Shown here one piece after another: positions 18,387-27,474 of a stretch of 34,654 nucleotides of DNA (the first letter of the stretch is position 1; the number at the start of each line of letters is the position of its first letter). The stretch lies in contig JAAUZV010000014.1 in the NCBI GenBank assembly GCA_014804425.1, positions 128,971-163,624 of the forward strand, in the 5' to 3' direction. The translations under genes and the position numbers were made by a program. The stretch comes from Lachnospiraceae bacterium. GTDB lineage: Bacteria; Bacillota; Clostridia; Lachnospirales; Lachnospiraceae. The notes below the pieces were generated by a model. That model was not told where the DNA came from. It was given only the letters and a program-made list of their open reading frames with translations, and did no database searches.

Positions 18387-19060
18387 TAGGATACCTCCTG
18401 CTGCCCCGTCAGATACGGAATCAGCTCCGCAGATGAAGCCGCGCAGCCGACTGCATGCTCATAGCACAAAATCTCTTCTTTTTTTCGAAAGCCGAATCCA
18501 TAGGTCACGCCGAGAAATTTCAGTCCGATGTTCTGCGCGCCGACCGCGTCGTTGTCGCTGTCGCCGACCATGACAGCATCCGCAGGAGAAGCAACACCCG
18601 CGCTTGTAAGACACTTTCTGATGATATCCGCCTTTTTCAAACGATTCTCATGATCCGCACCATAGATGATATCCGTGTAGCGGTCAAAGCCGAAATGATG
18701 CATGATCCTTTTCGCGTAATCCTCCCGCTTATACGTTGCAACCGCGATCGGAATCCCGCGCCGCTTCAATTCATCGAACACCTCAAAAATCCCGTCATAG
18801 GGAACTGCCCGAAACAGATCGTCTCCCTTATAGCGATCGCGGAATGTCGTCGCAAGCTCTTGCAAAATATCACCGCTAAGCCCGTACACCCGCGCAAAGG
18901 AATCCTGTATCGGCGGTCCGATAAAACGACGCAGCTCCTCATCAGACAAAGGCGCAAGTCCATGCGCCTCTATCGTGTAGCGCACGGAGGAAAGCACCCC
19001 TTCCGAGGTATTAAGCAGTGTTCCGTCAACATCGAACACTACCGCGCTCCATTCTGTCAT
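18386..19060 (-). CDS. HAD-superfamily phosphatase (Gph-like)
   Basis: A 224-residue HAD subfamily I phosphatase. Motif I is VFDVDGTLLNT (nucleophile and acid Asp), motif II is the Thr in AVATYKRED, and motif IV is MVGDSDNDAVGAQN. The helical cap between motifs I and II resembles phosphoglycolate phosphatases. It probably removes phosphate from a small sugar- or acid-phosphate made in the same cassette. I place the start at 19060, where AAGGAG lies about 7 bases upstream; an in-frame ATG at 19120 adds 20 non-homologous-looking residues. Its stop overlaps the ThDP start by one base, implying coupled translation. Confidence 0.9.
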   Translation of the reverse strand: MTEWSAVVFDVDGTLLNTSEGVLSSVRYTIEAHGLAPLSDEELRRFIGPPIQDSFARVYGLSGDILQELATTFRDRYKGDDLFRAVPYDGIFEVFDELKRRGIPIAVATYKREDYAKRIMHHFGFDRYTDIIYGADHENRLKKADIIRKCLTSAGVASPADAVMVGDSDNDAVGAQNIGLKFLGVTYGFGFRKKEEILCYEHAVGCAASSAELIPYLTGQQEVS

Positions 19061-19141
19061 GAAAATTCTCCTTTCTGACCCGGCAACCGATCGGTAATTG
19101 CCTATCAGCAATCTAATCAACAGGTTCTCTCTCCCGAAGCC

Positions 19142-20752
19142 TCAATTTCCTTCCGGAATATGATAGCAGGTCGTCGTCACAAACAGCAATTTCGCCAGAT
19201 TGGGAATCCTTGCAAGGGAACTTTCCACATCGGCATTCAGACTTTGTGCTTTTTGTGTGCTGAAAGAATGCGCCATATTCGGATTGGCATAATCCGATGT
19301 CGGCGAAGTCGTATAACCGTCAAAGCCCGCAAGCGCGATCTGCTCCACCCCGTAGCGGCTGAGCAGCCTGATCATCATGATCATCGGATTATCAACAATC
19401 CACGCCTCCTCGTCAAGCAATTCATTATAGGACAGAGTATAATCAAATGATCCGTTCGTTTTTGTCACATTGGAGGTCGCGATCAGCCCGACTTCCTTCG
19501 GCATGCGCGATATGACACAGGAGAGCTGGACATAACGCCTCGCGCTGCTGATAAAAAGATAATCGACCGGATAATCCGCCGGCATGCAGTTGACGGCGAT
19601 CACAACCGGGCGGTTTCTTCCCATATATTCATAGACCTTATAATCTTCCGTGACGGCATTCCTGCCCGGTCCGAGCATCAGTACTTTTTTTCCGCCGAGC
19701 AGCTCACCCAGACGCTCCGCCATATCCTGCTCCGAGCCGCTCACGCGCTTCTGGTATTCCACATAGAGCGCTTCCGCATACGTCCCGTCATAGAGAAGCT
19801 TTTTTTCTCCTTCCAGCATATCCAGAATCTCATGAACGGACTTAACAGACAGCTTTTGCTTATCCATGAGATAGCTGACATAGCTCGGATGACAGTCATG
19901 GGACGCGGCAATAAAAAATTTGAAATTATAGCCCCACGGACTTTTCCGATAAATATCTAAGATCGTCACATCGATCGCCTCTAAAAGCTGACTGCTGTGA
20001 TACTGCTTTTCCCCATTCTCGTTCATATACATGGCAAGCAGCTCGATCGGCGTATTCCCCGCGCTCTTACCCATCCCGTAAAGGCTGCCGTCCACCAAGA
20101 GCAGCCTGTCCTTCGGCGGATTCTCCAAAAGCTCGACGCAGTTCGCGTAGGCAAGCTGGAAATTGTTATGCGCATGATAGCCGATACCAATCTCCTTTTT
20201 CAGCTTCTGCTCCGCCGCATTATAATAATGCATCAGCTTATGCTTATGCAGCAGGCCATAGGTATCGACAAGGGAAAACGCGTAGGGCGTAAGCTCGTTG
20301 ATCAGCGAAAGCAGCTCCTGAAATTCCCCGTCATCATAGCTTGTAATGGAAACCGCCTGCGCAAACACTTTATATCCAAGCTGTTTGATCTGATGGCAGA
20401 ACGCGATCGCCTCATGCATCTTCTGTTTTTTAAAGATTACCCGGATTCCGTCCAGAAAACCCTCGCTGCACGGCTTCACATGCGAGATGCCGCAGGTACC
20501 GTAATCGATCATACCGACGATGAGTGACTGCCCTTTGTCAAGCAGACCGTAAGTCTTCGTGATCGCATCGGTATCCGGAAAGATCGACCTGTTCTCGTCA
20601 TAAGCGCGTCGCTCATCGAGAAATCCTACCTCCACAATATCAATTCCCGCGCTGACTAAGCGTTCAAAAATGTTGACAAGATTACTGTTCCCGAATTCCC
20701 AGTCATTGATATAGCCGCCGTCCCGCAGCGTACAGTCCAATAATTTGATCAT
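19142..20752 (-). CDS. DRE-TIM aldolase fused to a Rossmann-like C-terminal domain
   Basis: A 536-residue two-part protein. Residues 1-~290 are an HMG-CoA-lyase-like TIM barrel: CTLRDGGYINDW (metal Asp), VEVGFLDERRAYDE, and the metal-binding HAHNN at 193-197, as in 4-hydroxy-2-oxovalerate aldolases and isopropylmalate synthases. From ~355 a second domain starts with VLMLGPGRNAV and contains VNCMPADYPVDYLFISS, ALAGFDGYT and a Ser/Asn-rich tail, similar to Rossmann-like domains seen in DUF115-type proteins (tentative). It may make or cleave a C-C bond in a keto-acid used by the adjacent ThDP enzyme. No ALDH partner, usual for catabolic aldolases, is present. It begins the four-gene cassette, 41 bases after the membrane protein gene. 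Confidence 0.85.
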   Translation of the reverse strand: MIKLLDCTLRDGGYINDWEFGNSNLVNIFERLVSAGIDIVEVGFLDERRAYDENRSIFPDTDAITKTYGLLDKGQSLIVGMIDYGTCGISHVKPCSEGFLDGIRVIFKKQKMHEAIAFCHQIKQLGYKVFAQAVSITSYDDGEFQELLSLINELTPYAFSLVDTYGLLHKHKLMHYYNAAEQKLKKEIGIGYHAHNNFQLAYANCVELLENPPKDRLLLVDGSLYGMGKSAGNTPIELLAMYMNENGEKQYHSSQLLEAIDVTILDIYRKSPWGYNFKFFIAASHDCHPSYVSYLMDKQKLSVKSVHEILDMLEGEKKLLYDGTYAEALYVEYQKRVSGSEQDMAERLGELLGGKKVLMLGPGRNAVTEDYKVYEYMGRNRPVVIAVNCMPADYPVDYLFISSARRYVQLSCVISRMPKEVGLIATSNVTKTNGSFDYTLSYNELLDEEAWIVDNPMIMMIRLLSRYGVEQIALAGFDGYTTSPTSDYANPNMAHSFSTQKAQSLNADVESSLARIPNLAKLLFVTTTCYHIPEGN

Positions 20753-20793
20753 AGGTATGCCTCATTCCCGATTCAATCCGTCACAAATTTCTT

Positions 20794-22332
20794 TTACTCA
20801 AAAAACACACAATCAATACCTGCCGCGATAAAAATAAGCAAAACCGCCATTCTCGCCCACAGAAGCCCCCGTCCGAACCGGATCTCGGGCGCACGCTCGT
20901 TCATGCGAAGCGCCGGCAGATTCACCACCGCAAGCGCTATCCCGCAGGCGACGGCAAACGCATAGATCACCGTCTGATACTTCACAAACCCGAACTTATC
21001 AAGCAGATAGTAGGTGTCCATCGTGCGTTGTCTCATATGCTTAAAGACTAAAAAGGTATAAGTAAATCCGCCTCCGAACACCCAGTGCTGGATGATCATT
21101 TTCTGAATGACCAATCCCGCCGAAAAAACCAGCTCCAAAATACAGTTGACGGCAAGCAGCCTCTCGTTCATAAACACACACAGCATGAGATACGGTGCAA
21201 GAAGAATGAGCCAATAGCTGTTCCATGAATACGAAAACAGGAAGAAGGACAGCATGGATAAGAATAACAGATACATGATCTTCCGGTTATCTTCTTCCCC
21301 CTCTCCGCGTTTCGTCAGATAGGCAGCAATACAGATCAGTGCAAACACCAGAATAAACACAGACGCATAAAATTCCCCGACCCGTACCATATTTCTCAGC
21401 ATATAGGATTCCATGATCGTCATGGACTCCTGTAAAGACTCTATCGCAGAAGCTTCCGAACCGTTTGAAGCAAGCATCTCCGACATCCTCAGAATGGAGG
21501 AATATTGCGGCGTCCCATGACCGATTCCGAGCGCATGCCCGATCATCGGTAACAACCTGCCCAGCACAATCTTATCAAACAGCACCCCGCAGCCGCCCAG
21601 CAGACAGGAAATCCCGATCCGAAACACATTCTTGTAACGGATGAGCACCAGCGGCAGGAATACATAAACCGCAAACCATTTCATCGGCATCGCAATAGCA
21701 AACGCAATGAAAAAACCCTTATTCTTGTTTTCCAGAAAATACCGGACACCCATCAGCGTGAAATAAGAGGAAATAATATCATATTGCGCAATGTGAAACA
21801 CAGGAAGCACGACGCACAGGGAACTCAAATAGAAAAAAACAAGCCAATTCTGCCTCTTTTTATCAATTCCGACCAGACCAGCTACAGTTTTCAGTTCTCT
21901 TAAAACAAGCACGACAAACACCATCAGATACAGCTTCATCCAAAGGATCGCGCCCATCGTAGTCACAATATCCTGCCTTGCTATGTCACTCGTTATCCCC
22001 ATAGACTGCGCCAGAACCTGAAGCGGAAGCAGCTTAGAGATCAGCCACACCGGAAACATTCCCACACCGAACACAACAAAAAAGCTGAATCCGTACGCCG
22101 TGCTGGAAATCCAGTTTCCCAAATAGAAAATATCCGCGGAAAAGATAAAATCCCACATATGATAAGCATCATACATCGTCTGTACAATGTCGCGGTAGCA
22201 CATCGTCAGATAACAATACAGCAGAATCGCACCGAGCACGATCCACTCTGCCTTATGATGCTTCTCGGTATCCTTCCATATCTCCGAAAGCGTTCCGATC
22301 CCCTTTTGTATTTTTTCCTTATACGCTGTCAT
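20794..22332 (-). CDS. multi-spanning membrane protein, GT-C-like
   Basis: A 512-residue integral membrane protein with roughly ten to twelve hydrophobic segments by eye. After a short cytoplasmic N-terminus comes a first span (EWIVLGAILLYCYLTMC), then a loop with YDAYHMWDF containing acidic and His residues where GT-C enzymes keep their catalytic acid. It could be a GT-C glycosyltransferase using a polyprenyl-linked sugar, or the polymerase the cluster otherwise lacks; I do not recognise a specific family. The start at 22332 is chosen because AGAGG lies 7 bases upstream and it follows the GT2 stop by 4 bases; an upstream ATG at 22359 would overlap that gene. Confidence 0.75.
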   Translation of the reverse strand: MTAYKEKIQKGIGTLSEIWKDTEKHHKAEWIVLGAILLYCYLTMCYRDIVQTMYDAYHMWDFIFSADIFYLGNWISSTAYGFSFFVVFGVGMFPVWLISKLLPLQVLAQSMGITSDIARQDIVTTMGAILWMKLYLMVFVVLVLRELKTVAGLVGIDKKRQNWLVFFYLSSLCVVLPVFHIAQYDIISSYFTLMGVRYFLENKNKGFFIAFAIAMPMKWFAVYVFLPLVLIRYKNVFRIGISCLLGGCGVLFDKIVLGRLLPMIGHALGIGHGTPQYSSILRMSEMLASNGSEASAIESLQESMTIMESYMLRNMVRVGEFYASVFILVFALICIAAYLTKRGEGEEDNRKIMYLLFLSMLSFFLFSYSWNSYWLILLAPYLMLCVFMNERLLAVNCILELVFSAGLVIQKMIIQHWVFGGGFTYTFLVFKHMRQRTMDTYYLLDKFGFVKYQTVIYAFAVACGIALAVVNLPALRMNERAPEIRFGRGLLWARMAVLLIFIAAGIDCVFFE

Positions 22333-22336
22333 TCCG

Positions 22337-23287
22337 CTACCTCTTCTGCTGATATTCATGATAGATCAAAAGCCATACCTTCAATGAACGTATATAATTT
22401 TGATATTCAAACATCTGCCGTCTGCGATCCGTCATTTTCAACGCGTTCGTGGAAACATCCTCCGCATGATACACCTCTATATCCGGATCGTATTCTGTTG
22501 TCAAGCCCTCGCACCGCATGATCAGATACAGAATTTCCTCCTCCATATACATAAAGGTCCGTTCCTCTAAACCGTCAAATTTCTCGATATAAATCGGAGA
22601 AAACACCCAAAAGCAGCCATGCAGCCTGACATTCCACAATCTGCCCTCGGTTTTCAGCTTTTCCTCTAGCATGCGTCTACCGCTCTGATCCTCCTGCTTT
22701 CTCCAACGCCGATAGCCGCTGATCTTCCAAAAAAGATTTCTCACCTTATAATAGGGATATTTGATACGGAATTTTTCAAGGAAATAACGCTTTCGGAATT
22801 CGCGTATATTCTTTTTGATCTTTTTTTCGTCAATCTTTGTATCCCAGCTGTAGGGATTGCTGTCGTCGCTTCCGTTTTTCAAAATAATCTTCGGACCGAG
22901 AACCGCAAAACGATTTTGATCATATTCCGCATAAAGCTTCTCTGTCAGCCGCTTCTCCGTCAAATAAACATCATTATTAGACAAAATGATAAAGGCTGCT
23001 TCAAAATGGCTCCGGATATAACGAAAACCAATATTATTTCCTTTTGCAAAACCAAGGTTTTCTTCATTGATGATCACACTGACATGATCATTTCCGGCAT
23101 ACGCTTCCATCAGCTGTTCGCCCGAACCGTTACATGAAGCATTATCCACGATCACAATATGGTACGCCTCTGTGTCGATATGATCCATCACAGTATCAAC
23201 AGCATGCTTTGTCTCCTCAAACACCAGATAATGCAGAATAACAAAACCCACGTCAATCCGTCTCTTCTCTCCTACTTCCAATAGCAT
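22337..23287 (-). CDS. GT2 family glycosyltransferase (rhamnosyltransferase-like)
   Basis: A 316-residue GT-A transferase with FVILHYLVFEETKHAVD, IVDNASCNGSG, NEENLGFAKGNNIGF and LSNNDVYLTEK, the block order of rhamnosyltransferase-type GT2 enzymes (WbbL/RfbF-like). The later HGCFWVFSP and MYMEEEILYL blocks contain the probable acceptor-site acids. The start at 23287 has GGAGG just upstream and gives a 16-base overlap with the GT8 fusion gene; a start at 23344 would add 19 unrelated residues. Rhamnose as donor is inference; no dTDP-rhamnose pathway genes are in the window. Confidence 0.88.
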   Translation of the reverse strand: MLLEVGEKRRIDVGFVILHYLVFEETKHAVDTVMDHIDTEAYHIVIVDNASCNGSGEQLMEAYAGNDHVSVIINEENLGFAKGNNIGFRYIRSHFEAAFIILSNNDVYLTEKRLTEKLYAEYDQNRFAVLGPKIILKNGSDDSNPYSWDTKIDEKKIKKNIREFRKRYFLEKFRIKYPYYKVRNLFWKISGYRRWRKQEDQSGRRMLEEKLKTEGRLWNVRLHGCFWVFSPIYIEKFDGLEERTFMYMEEEILYLIMRCEGLTTEYDPDIEVYHAEDVSTNALKMTDRRRQMFEYQNYIRSLKVWLLIYHEYQQKR

Positions 23288-25107
23288 GCACCCTCCACCA
23301 TAGCTGCTCCTTTCGGTGTCTCCGAGTCGTCGGGATAGACCCATGCCTCATTATACATGCGGCTGATCGTCGGATTTTGATCCCACCGTCTCCCCTTGAT
23401 TCCGAATAAAATCTGTAATCCGCCTCCGATATGAACGGCTTTTTTCCCCATCTGCTTGATTCTGGCTGCAAGCGGAAATCCATACGCGCCGCATGCCAAA
23501 AGCGCGATATCAAAATCGGTATGCGCAATCTCACGCTCCATATGATCAAGTGCCTCAAACCAATCCTGAAAACGCTGATCCCGCTCCCCTGCGCTCGTCT
23601 GGACCGCCCGGATCGTATGCAGTTCAAAATCCGGCAGCACATTCCGGCCCGGAAACAGCAGCGCGCGTTTTTCGTACTGCGCCTCTATGGTTTTTGCAAA
23701 CGGATGGATCACCAATACCTTTTTTCCCGCAAGCGCCTGTGTCCAGGGCGTTTGATACACAACCGGATCAATCGTATACAAAATGCCCGCTTTACAGTTT
23801 TTCGGTGAATAGCGGTTCAGAAAATAATCGTCAAACGGGCATTGCAGCACGCCGCACCAGTCCATCTGTCCCATGGACTCCCTCATCAGCGCCGCAAACC
23901 GTTCCGCATACGCTTTTTCATTCGGAAAAAATCCTGCATGGGTGCATAGCTGCTCCACAGCCTTTTTTTCATTCGCCAAATGATGAAATTCATACGTCCG
24001 CATCGTGAAGGACTCGTTCGCGCCCAATCGGCATGCCATAAACGGTCCATCCGCCAAAAGCCCCTGCCTGATATACTCGTTTGTCTCCTCCGCAGACAGG
24101 AAATCCCGCTTTACATATTTTCCGCCGAACATCCGATACAGCTTTCCGAATTTTGTCCGACCGTAATATTTGATCCAGTGCCGGAGCCATGTCGGATTCA
24201 GGGCAAGGCGGCAATTCGATTTGAAATTCGGGACGATCGTACAGAAAATCGTTTTGAAAACGCGCGGATATACCTTTCTCCGCGCTCTCCGAAACTGCCG
24301 GTATTCCTCACGGCTGCCAATCCGGCAGGCAGCCTCCCAGTAATGCTCCAGATATTTCCCCGTATAATCCGGGTTCCACGGCTTATGGGCTGCATAATGG
24401 AGTACGACGATGCCGAGCTTCTTTTCCCTTCTCCGATACCGGAGCGGGTCAAAGCGATCCCGGTATAAGGTCACATAGTTATAAATTTCGGGAAGAATTG
24501 TTACCTCACGATAACAGAGCGCGTTGAGCACTTCCTGATCGTGAAACCGGAACTGATGTCCGTTTTCTTCAATATAGTGCATCGCCCCGTTAAAATCAAA
24601 CACTTCGCGGAACCGTTCCATGTCGATCAGCAGAACGCCCGAATTAAAATAGGTGTATTCCTGCGGCATCAGGCGTGTCTTATACAGAATATCCCTGTCC
24701 ATGTAGAGATCGCGTACTGCTCCGAGCGCTTTTCCCTTCAGGTCATATTCATATAAGCCCTGAATATCGCCTAAAATGATCATATCCGAATCTAAATACA
24801 AAATCCGCGGAATGTCCTGCGGAATCAGTTTGGGAATCAGAAGCTTAAAATAGGCCTCTCGGGATAAATTCTGATCCTTGATCGGCACGTCGGAAAGCAT
24901 GGCATCATCGATCTCTAACAATCTGCAGCTCTGATGTTCCTCCCCAAAACGCTTTTCAATCGTTTTTTTGCATGTTTCACTCAAGCCGGAATGCAGGATA
25001 TAAACACAAAAACTCTTTTCCCGATTTTGGGAAAACAGAGAATGAACCATCACAAGCATTCTGGGCACATATTTTTGATTGGTCACAACCGCTATATTGA
25101 TTGTCAT
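23272..25107 (-). CDS. two-domain glycosyltransferase: GT8 fused to GT-D-like domain
   Basis: A 611-residue protein. Residues 1-~270 are a GT8 enzyme: RILYLDSDMI (Asp-Ser-Asp 106-108), YFNSGVLLIDMERF, HDQEVLNALC and HYAAHKPWNPDY (from 237). After a basic linker (~270-345), the second domain begins near residue 350 with ACRLGANESF (360-366) and carries LLACGAYGFPLAARIKQMG and a GGGLQILFGIKGRRW block. That domain resembles the GT-D/DUF1792-type fold found in streptococcal glycosyltransferases, but I hold this tentatively. The protein may add two successive sugars. It follows a GT2 gene by 57 bases and overlaps the next by 16. The ribosome site is weak. Confidence 0.88.
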   Translation of the reverse strand: MTINIAVVTNQKYVPRMLVMVHSLFSQNREKSFCVYILHSGLSETCKKTIEKRFGEEHQSCRLLEIDDAMLSDVPIKDQNLSREAYFKLLIPKLIPQDIPRILYLDSDMIILGDIQGLYEYDLKGKALGAVRDLYMDRDILYKTRLMPQEYTYFNSGVLLIDMERFREVFDFNGAMHYIEENGHQFRFHDQEVLNALCYREVTILPEIYNYVTLYRDRFDPLRYRRREKKLGIVVLHYAAHKPWNPDYTGKYLEHYWEAACRIGSREEYRQFRRARRKVYPRVFKTIFCTIVPNFKSNCRLALNPTWLRHWIKYYGRTKFGKLYRMFGGKYVKRDFLSAEETNEYIRQGLLADGPFMACRLGANESFTMRTYEFHHLANEKKAVEQLCTHAGFFPNEKAYAERFAALMRESMGQMDWCGVLQCPFDDYFLNRYSPKNCKAGILYTIDPVVYQTPWTQALAGKKVLVIHPFAKTIEAQYEKRALLFPGRNVLPDFELHTIRAVQTSAGERDQRFQDWFEALDHMEREIAHTDFDIALLACGAYGFPLAARIKQMGKKAVHIGGGLQILFGIKGRRWDQNPTISRMYNEAWVYPDDSETPKGAAMVEGACYWK

Positions 25108-25164
25108 ATGCTTCTGCTAATCCCTTTCTGTCCCGCATTCTCCCAAATACAGGTTTCTTTACGC

Positions 25165-25986
25165 CTATCTCCCAGCCAGAATCTTCACATACGGCGTCAC
25201 CGAACGCACGAGCGCCGTCCCCAGACCGAAGTTTTTACGCAGGAAATAGAACCATTCCCGGAACGGCAGTCCTTTCGGCGATTCCTTTAAGCGAAACCGC
25301 TCCCTGCGTGACAGATTGGTGTCCGACCATGTTTTTTTTAAGGGATTCCGCTCACAGATTCCGACATAACGCCTTGTGGACTCAATTGGATGGCCCGCAC
25401 GCTTGATGCGCAGACCGTAGTCAAAATCCCCCATCGCATGCGTAAAGTGCTCATCGAAATTTCCCATCTCCTCAAACACCGCCGCAGGCAGAAGAACCAG
25501 ATTGCAGTTGAAGGAATCACATTCTAAATTCTCACTTGTCACATCCACCAGATCATATTTGATTCCGTGCTTGTGATAGCGGATGCCCCCGTAGGTCAGA
25601 TTTCCGTCATGGTCGCAGGTCGTTCCGACCACTACGGCATCCTCATGCTTTTTGCTCTGTATGATCATTTCATACAGCGCATTGTCAAACACAACGACGT
25701 CATCATTGGCAAACACATAGTAATCCGTCTTTTTACCGCTTTCCAGAATATGTGAGATCGCCTTGCGCATCCCACCGCACCAGTACAGCTTTCCATCCCC
25801 GGGTACAGTCGTGATGTCATAGCCGCGCCCCGCAAGCTTGCCTAAATCCGCCGCCGTCCCGTCCGTACTGCCGTCGTCCGTGACAACATAAGAAAGCTGC
25901 AGTCTGTCATCCTGTATGGATTTGACAAATGCCGCCGTTTTCTCTTTTCGATTATAACATGTAAAGATCACTGTAACCGATGTCAT
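25165..25986 (-). CDS. GT2 family glycosyltransferase
   Basis: A 273-residue GT-A transferase with VIFTCYNRKEKTAAFV, VVTDDGSTDGTA, GDGKLYWCGGMRKAI and the metal block FANDDVVVFDN. Downstream blocks FNCNLVLLPAAVF and AMGDFDYGLRIKRAGH match a common capsule-cluster GT2 subfamily in which the GDFDYG acids are near the acceptor. AGGA 6 bases before the ATG supports the start. It is the first gene after the initiating sugar-phosphate transferase (38 bases), so it may add the second sugar of the repeat unit (inference from order). Donor unknown. Confidence 0.9.
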   Translation of the reverse strand: MTSVTVIFTCYNRKEKTAAFVKSIQDDRLQLSYVVTDDGSTDGTAADLGKLAGRGYDITTVPGDGKLYWCGGMRKAISHILESGKKTDYYVFANDDVVVFDNALYEMIIQSKKHEDAVVVGTTCDHDGNLTYGGIRYHKHGIKYDLVDVTSENLECDSFNCNLVLLPAAVFEEMGNFDEHFTHAMGDFDYGLRIKRAGHPIESTRRYVGICERNPLKKTWSDTNLSRRERFRLKESPKGLPFREWFYFLRKNFGLGTALVRSVTPYVKILAGR

Positions 25987-26024
25987 GGAATTCCTCTCTC
26001 TCTACCTGCGCTCCATTTCATTTT

Positions 26025-27443
26025 TTATTTTGCGCCCCTGCCGAATAATACAACGCCGATCGTCTGCACAAGAATCTTAAAATCTAAGCTTAATGACCAA
26101 TAATCAATGTAATGCAAGTCATATTTTACCACATCGTCAAAGTTCTGTACATCGCTGCGCCCGCTGACCTGCCATAAACCGGTCAGTCCCGGCGTCATAC
26201 ACAGCCTCCTGCGGTAATATGGCGTGTACTGTTCAAATTCGTCCTCGGTCGGCGGTCTCGTCCCGACAAGACTCATATCGCCGATCAGAATATTATAAAA
26301 CTGCGGCAGCTCGTCAATGCTCGTCTTTCTTAGAAAATGTCCGACCTTCGTGATGCGCGGGTCGTTCTCCATCTTAAACATCAGCCCCTGCACCTCATTT
26401 TGCGCTTCCAGCTCCTTTTTCCGCGCCTCCGCGTCCACATACATTGAACGGAATTTATAGATCTTAAAACGCCTGCCGTTTTTGCCGATCCTTGTCTGCG
26501 CAAAAAATACGGGGCCCTTGGAATCCAGCTTGATCGCGATCGCCACAAACGGCAGCAGAACCACCGTGATGAGCAGTCCGACCAAGCTTCCCGCAATATC
26601 GATCAGCCGCTTGATCATGCGGCGTTTATAGTCGATCCGGTTCTCCGCATAGGTGATGACCGTAAAGCCGCCGAATTCCTCAACCGTGCTGTTTTTTGTA
26701 CTTAAGCCCGCCACATCAATATTGTAATGGCAGACAACGCCCATCGTCTCAAAATCCATAATGATCTGATCGACCTGCTTGCGGCTTGCCTCCGGCAGAT
26801 ACAAAAAAATCTCGTCGATCGGCATCTGCTTTGCCACATCCAACAGATCATTTCCGTCCGCGACAACAGGAATCTCGTTTATTGTTTCTTCCTCAAACCC
26901 ATCCATCACCGCGATCGAGGTAATGTCCCAATAAAGCTCCGCCTTTTTTAAGAGCTTGTCCATCAGTCCGGGCGCGTTTACCCGGTCGGTGATCACCATG
27001 ATCTTTACTTTATGGCGTTCTTTTCGTAAGCGCGCGCGCAGGTATCGTTTCAGAGCGACATGCGTGCCATAAGTAAAAAGCGTATCCGCCGCCATAAAAT
27101 AGCCGTACACAAGACGGGAATAATTTTCCGCCTGCTTGAACGAAAAGAGAACCACGCCAATGCCCGCCGCCATGATGGCGTTTCTCTTGATGATCGCCTT
27201 TGCCTCTACATAATATCCCCGCTTCGTAAAATTTCTATTATAATCCACTGCGGAATCGTAGAGGATTGAAAAAACCAGGATTCCCCAAAACACATTCCAG
27301 TGCAGATTCGGTTCGTCGATCCTGCTGACAGAGTGAAAACGGAGATACAATCCCAGCAAATAAGAAAGGAACAGGCACAGTATGTCCGCAATCAGAAGCA
27401 CATACATCTCGAATACATCCGTCTGGCGTTCCTTACGTCCCAT
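26025..27443 (-). CDS. polyprenyl-phosphate sugar-1-phosphate transferase (WbaP/CpsE type)
   Basis: A 472-residue initiating enzyme. The N-terminal half has about four membrane segments and a CoA-binding-like Rossmann region (VKIMVITDRVNAPG). The C-terminal catalytic part contains a membrane helix (IKRLIDIAGSLVGLLIT), KIYKFRSMYVDAE, TSIDELPQFYNIL, GDMSLVGTRPP and PGLTGLWQVSGR, the full signature of bacterial sugar transferases. It moves hexose-1-phosphate, commonly glucose or galactose, to undecaprenyl phosphate, starting the glycan. The start at 27443 has AAGGAG 8 bases upstream and lies after the GtrII-like stop; an ATG at 27494 would overlap that gene. It is the only such transferase in the window. 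Confidence 0.95.
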   Translation of the reverse strand: MGRKERQTDVFEMYVLLIADILCLFLSYLLGLYLRFHSVSRIDEPNLHWNVFWGILVFSILYDSAVDYNRNFTKRGYYVEAKAIIKRNAIMAAGIGVVLFSFKQAENYSRLVYGYFMAADTLFTYGTHVALKRYLRARLRKERHKVKIMVITDRVNAPGLMDKLLKKAELYWDITSIAVMDGFEEETINEIPVVADGNDLLDVAKQMPIDEIFLYLPEASRKQVDQIIMDFETMGVVCHYNIDVAGLSTKNSTVEEFGGFTVITYAENRIDYKRRMIKRLIDIAGSLVGLLITVVLLPFVAIAIKLDSKGPVFFAQTRIGKNGRRFKIYKFRSMYVDAEARKKELEAQNEVQGLMFKMENDPRITKVGHFLRKTSIDELPQFYNILIGDMSLVGTRPPTEDEFEQYTPYYRRRLCMTPGLTGLWQVSGRSDVQNFDDVVKYDLHYIDYWSLSLDFKILVQTIGVVLFGRGAK

Positions 27444-27474
27444 CTTTGCTCTCCTTTCCGCCCATATAATCTTT

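Noticed and set aside
18455-19078. 207-codon open frame on the plus strand
   Set aside because: Antisense to the HAD phosphatase, whose motifs are intact on the minus strand.
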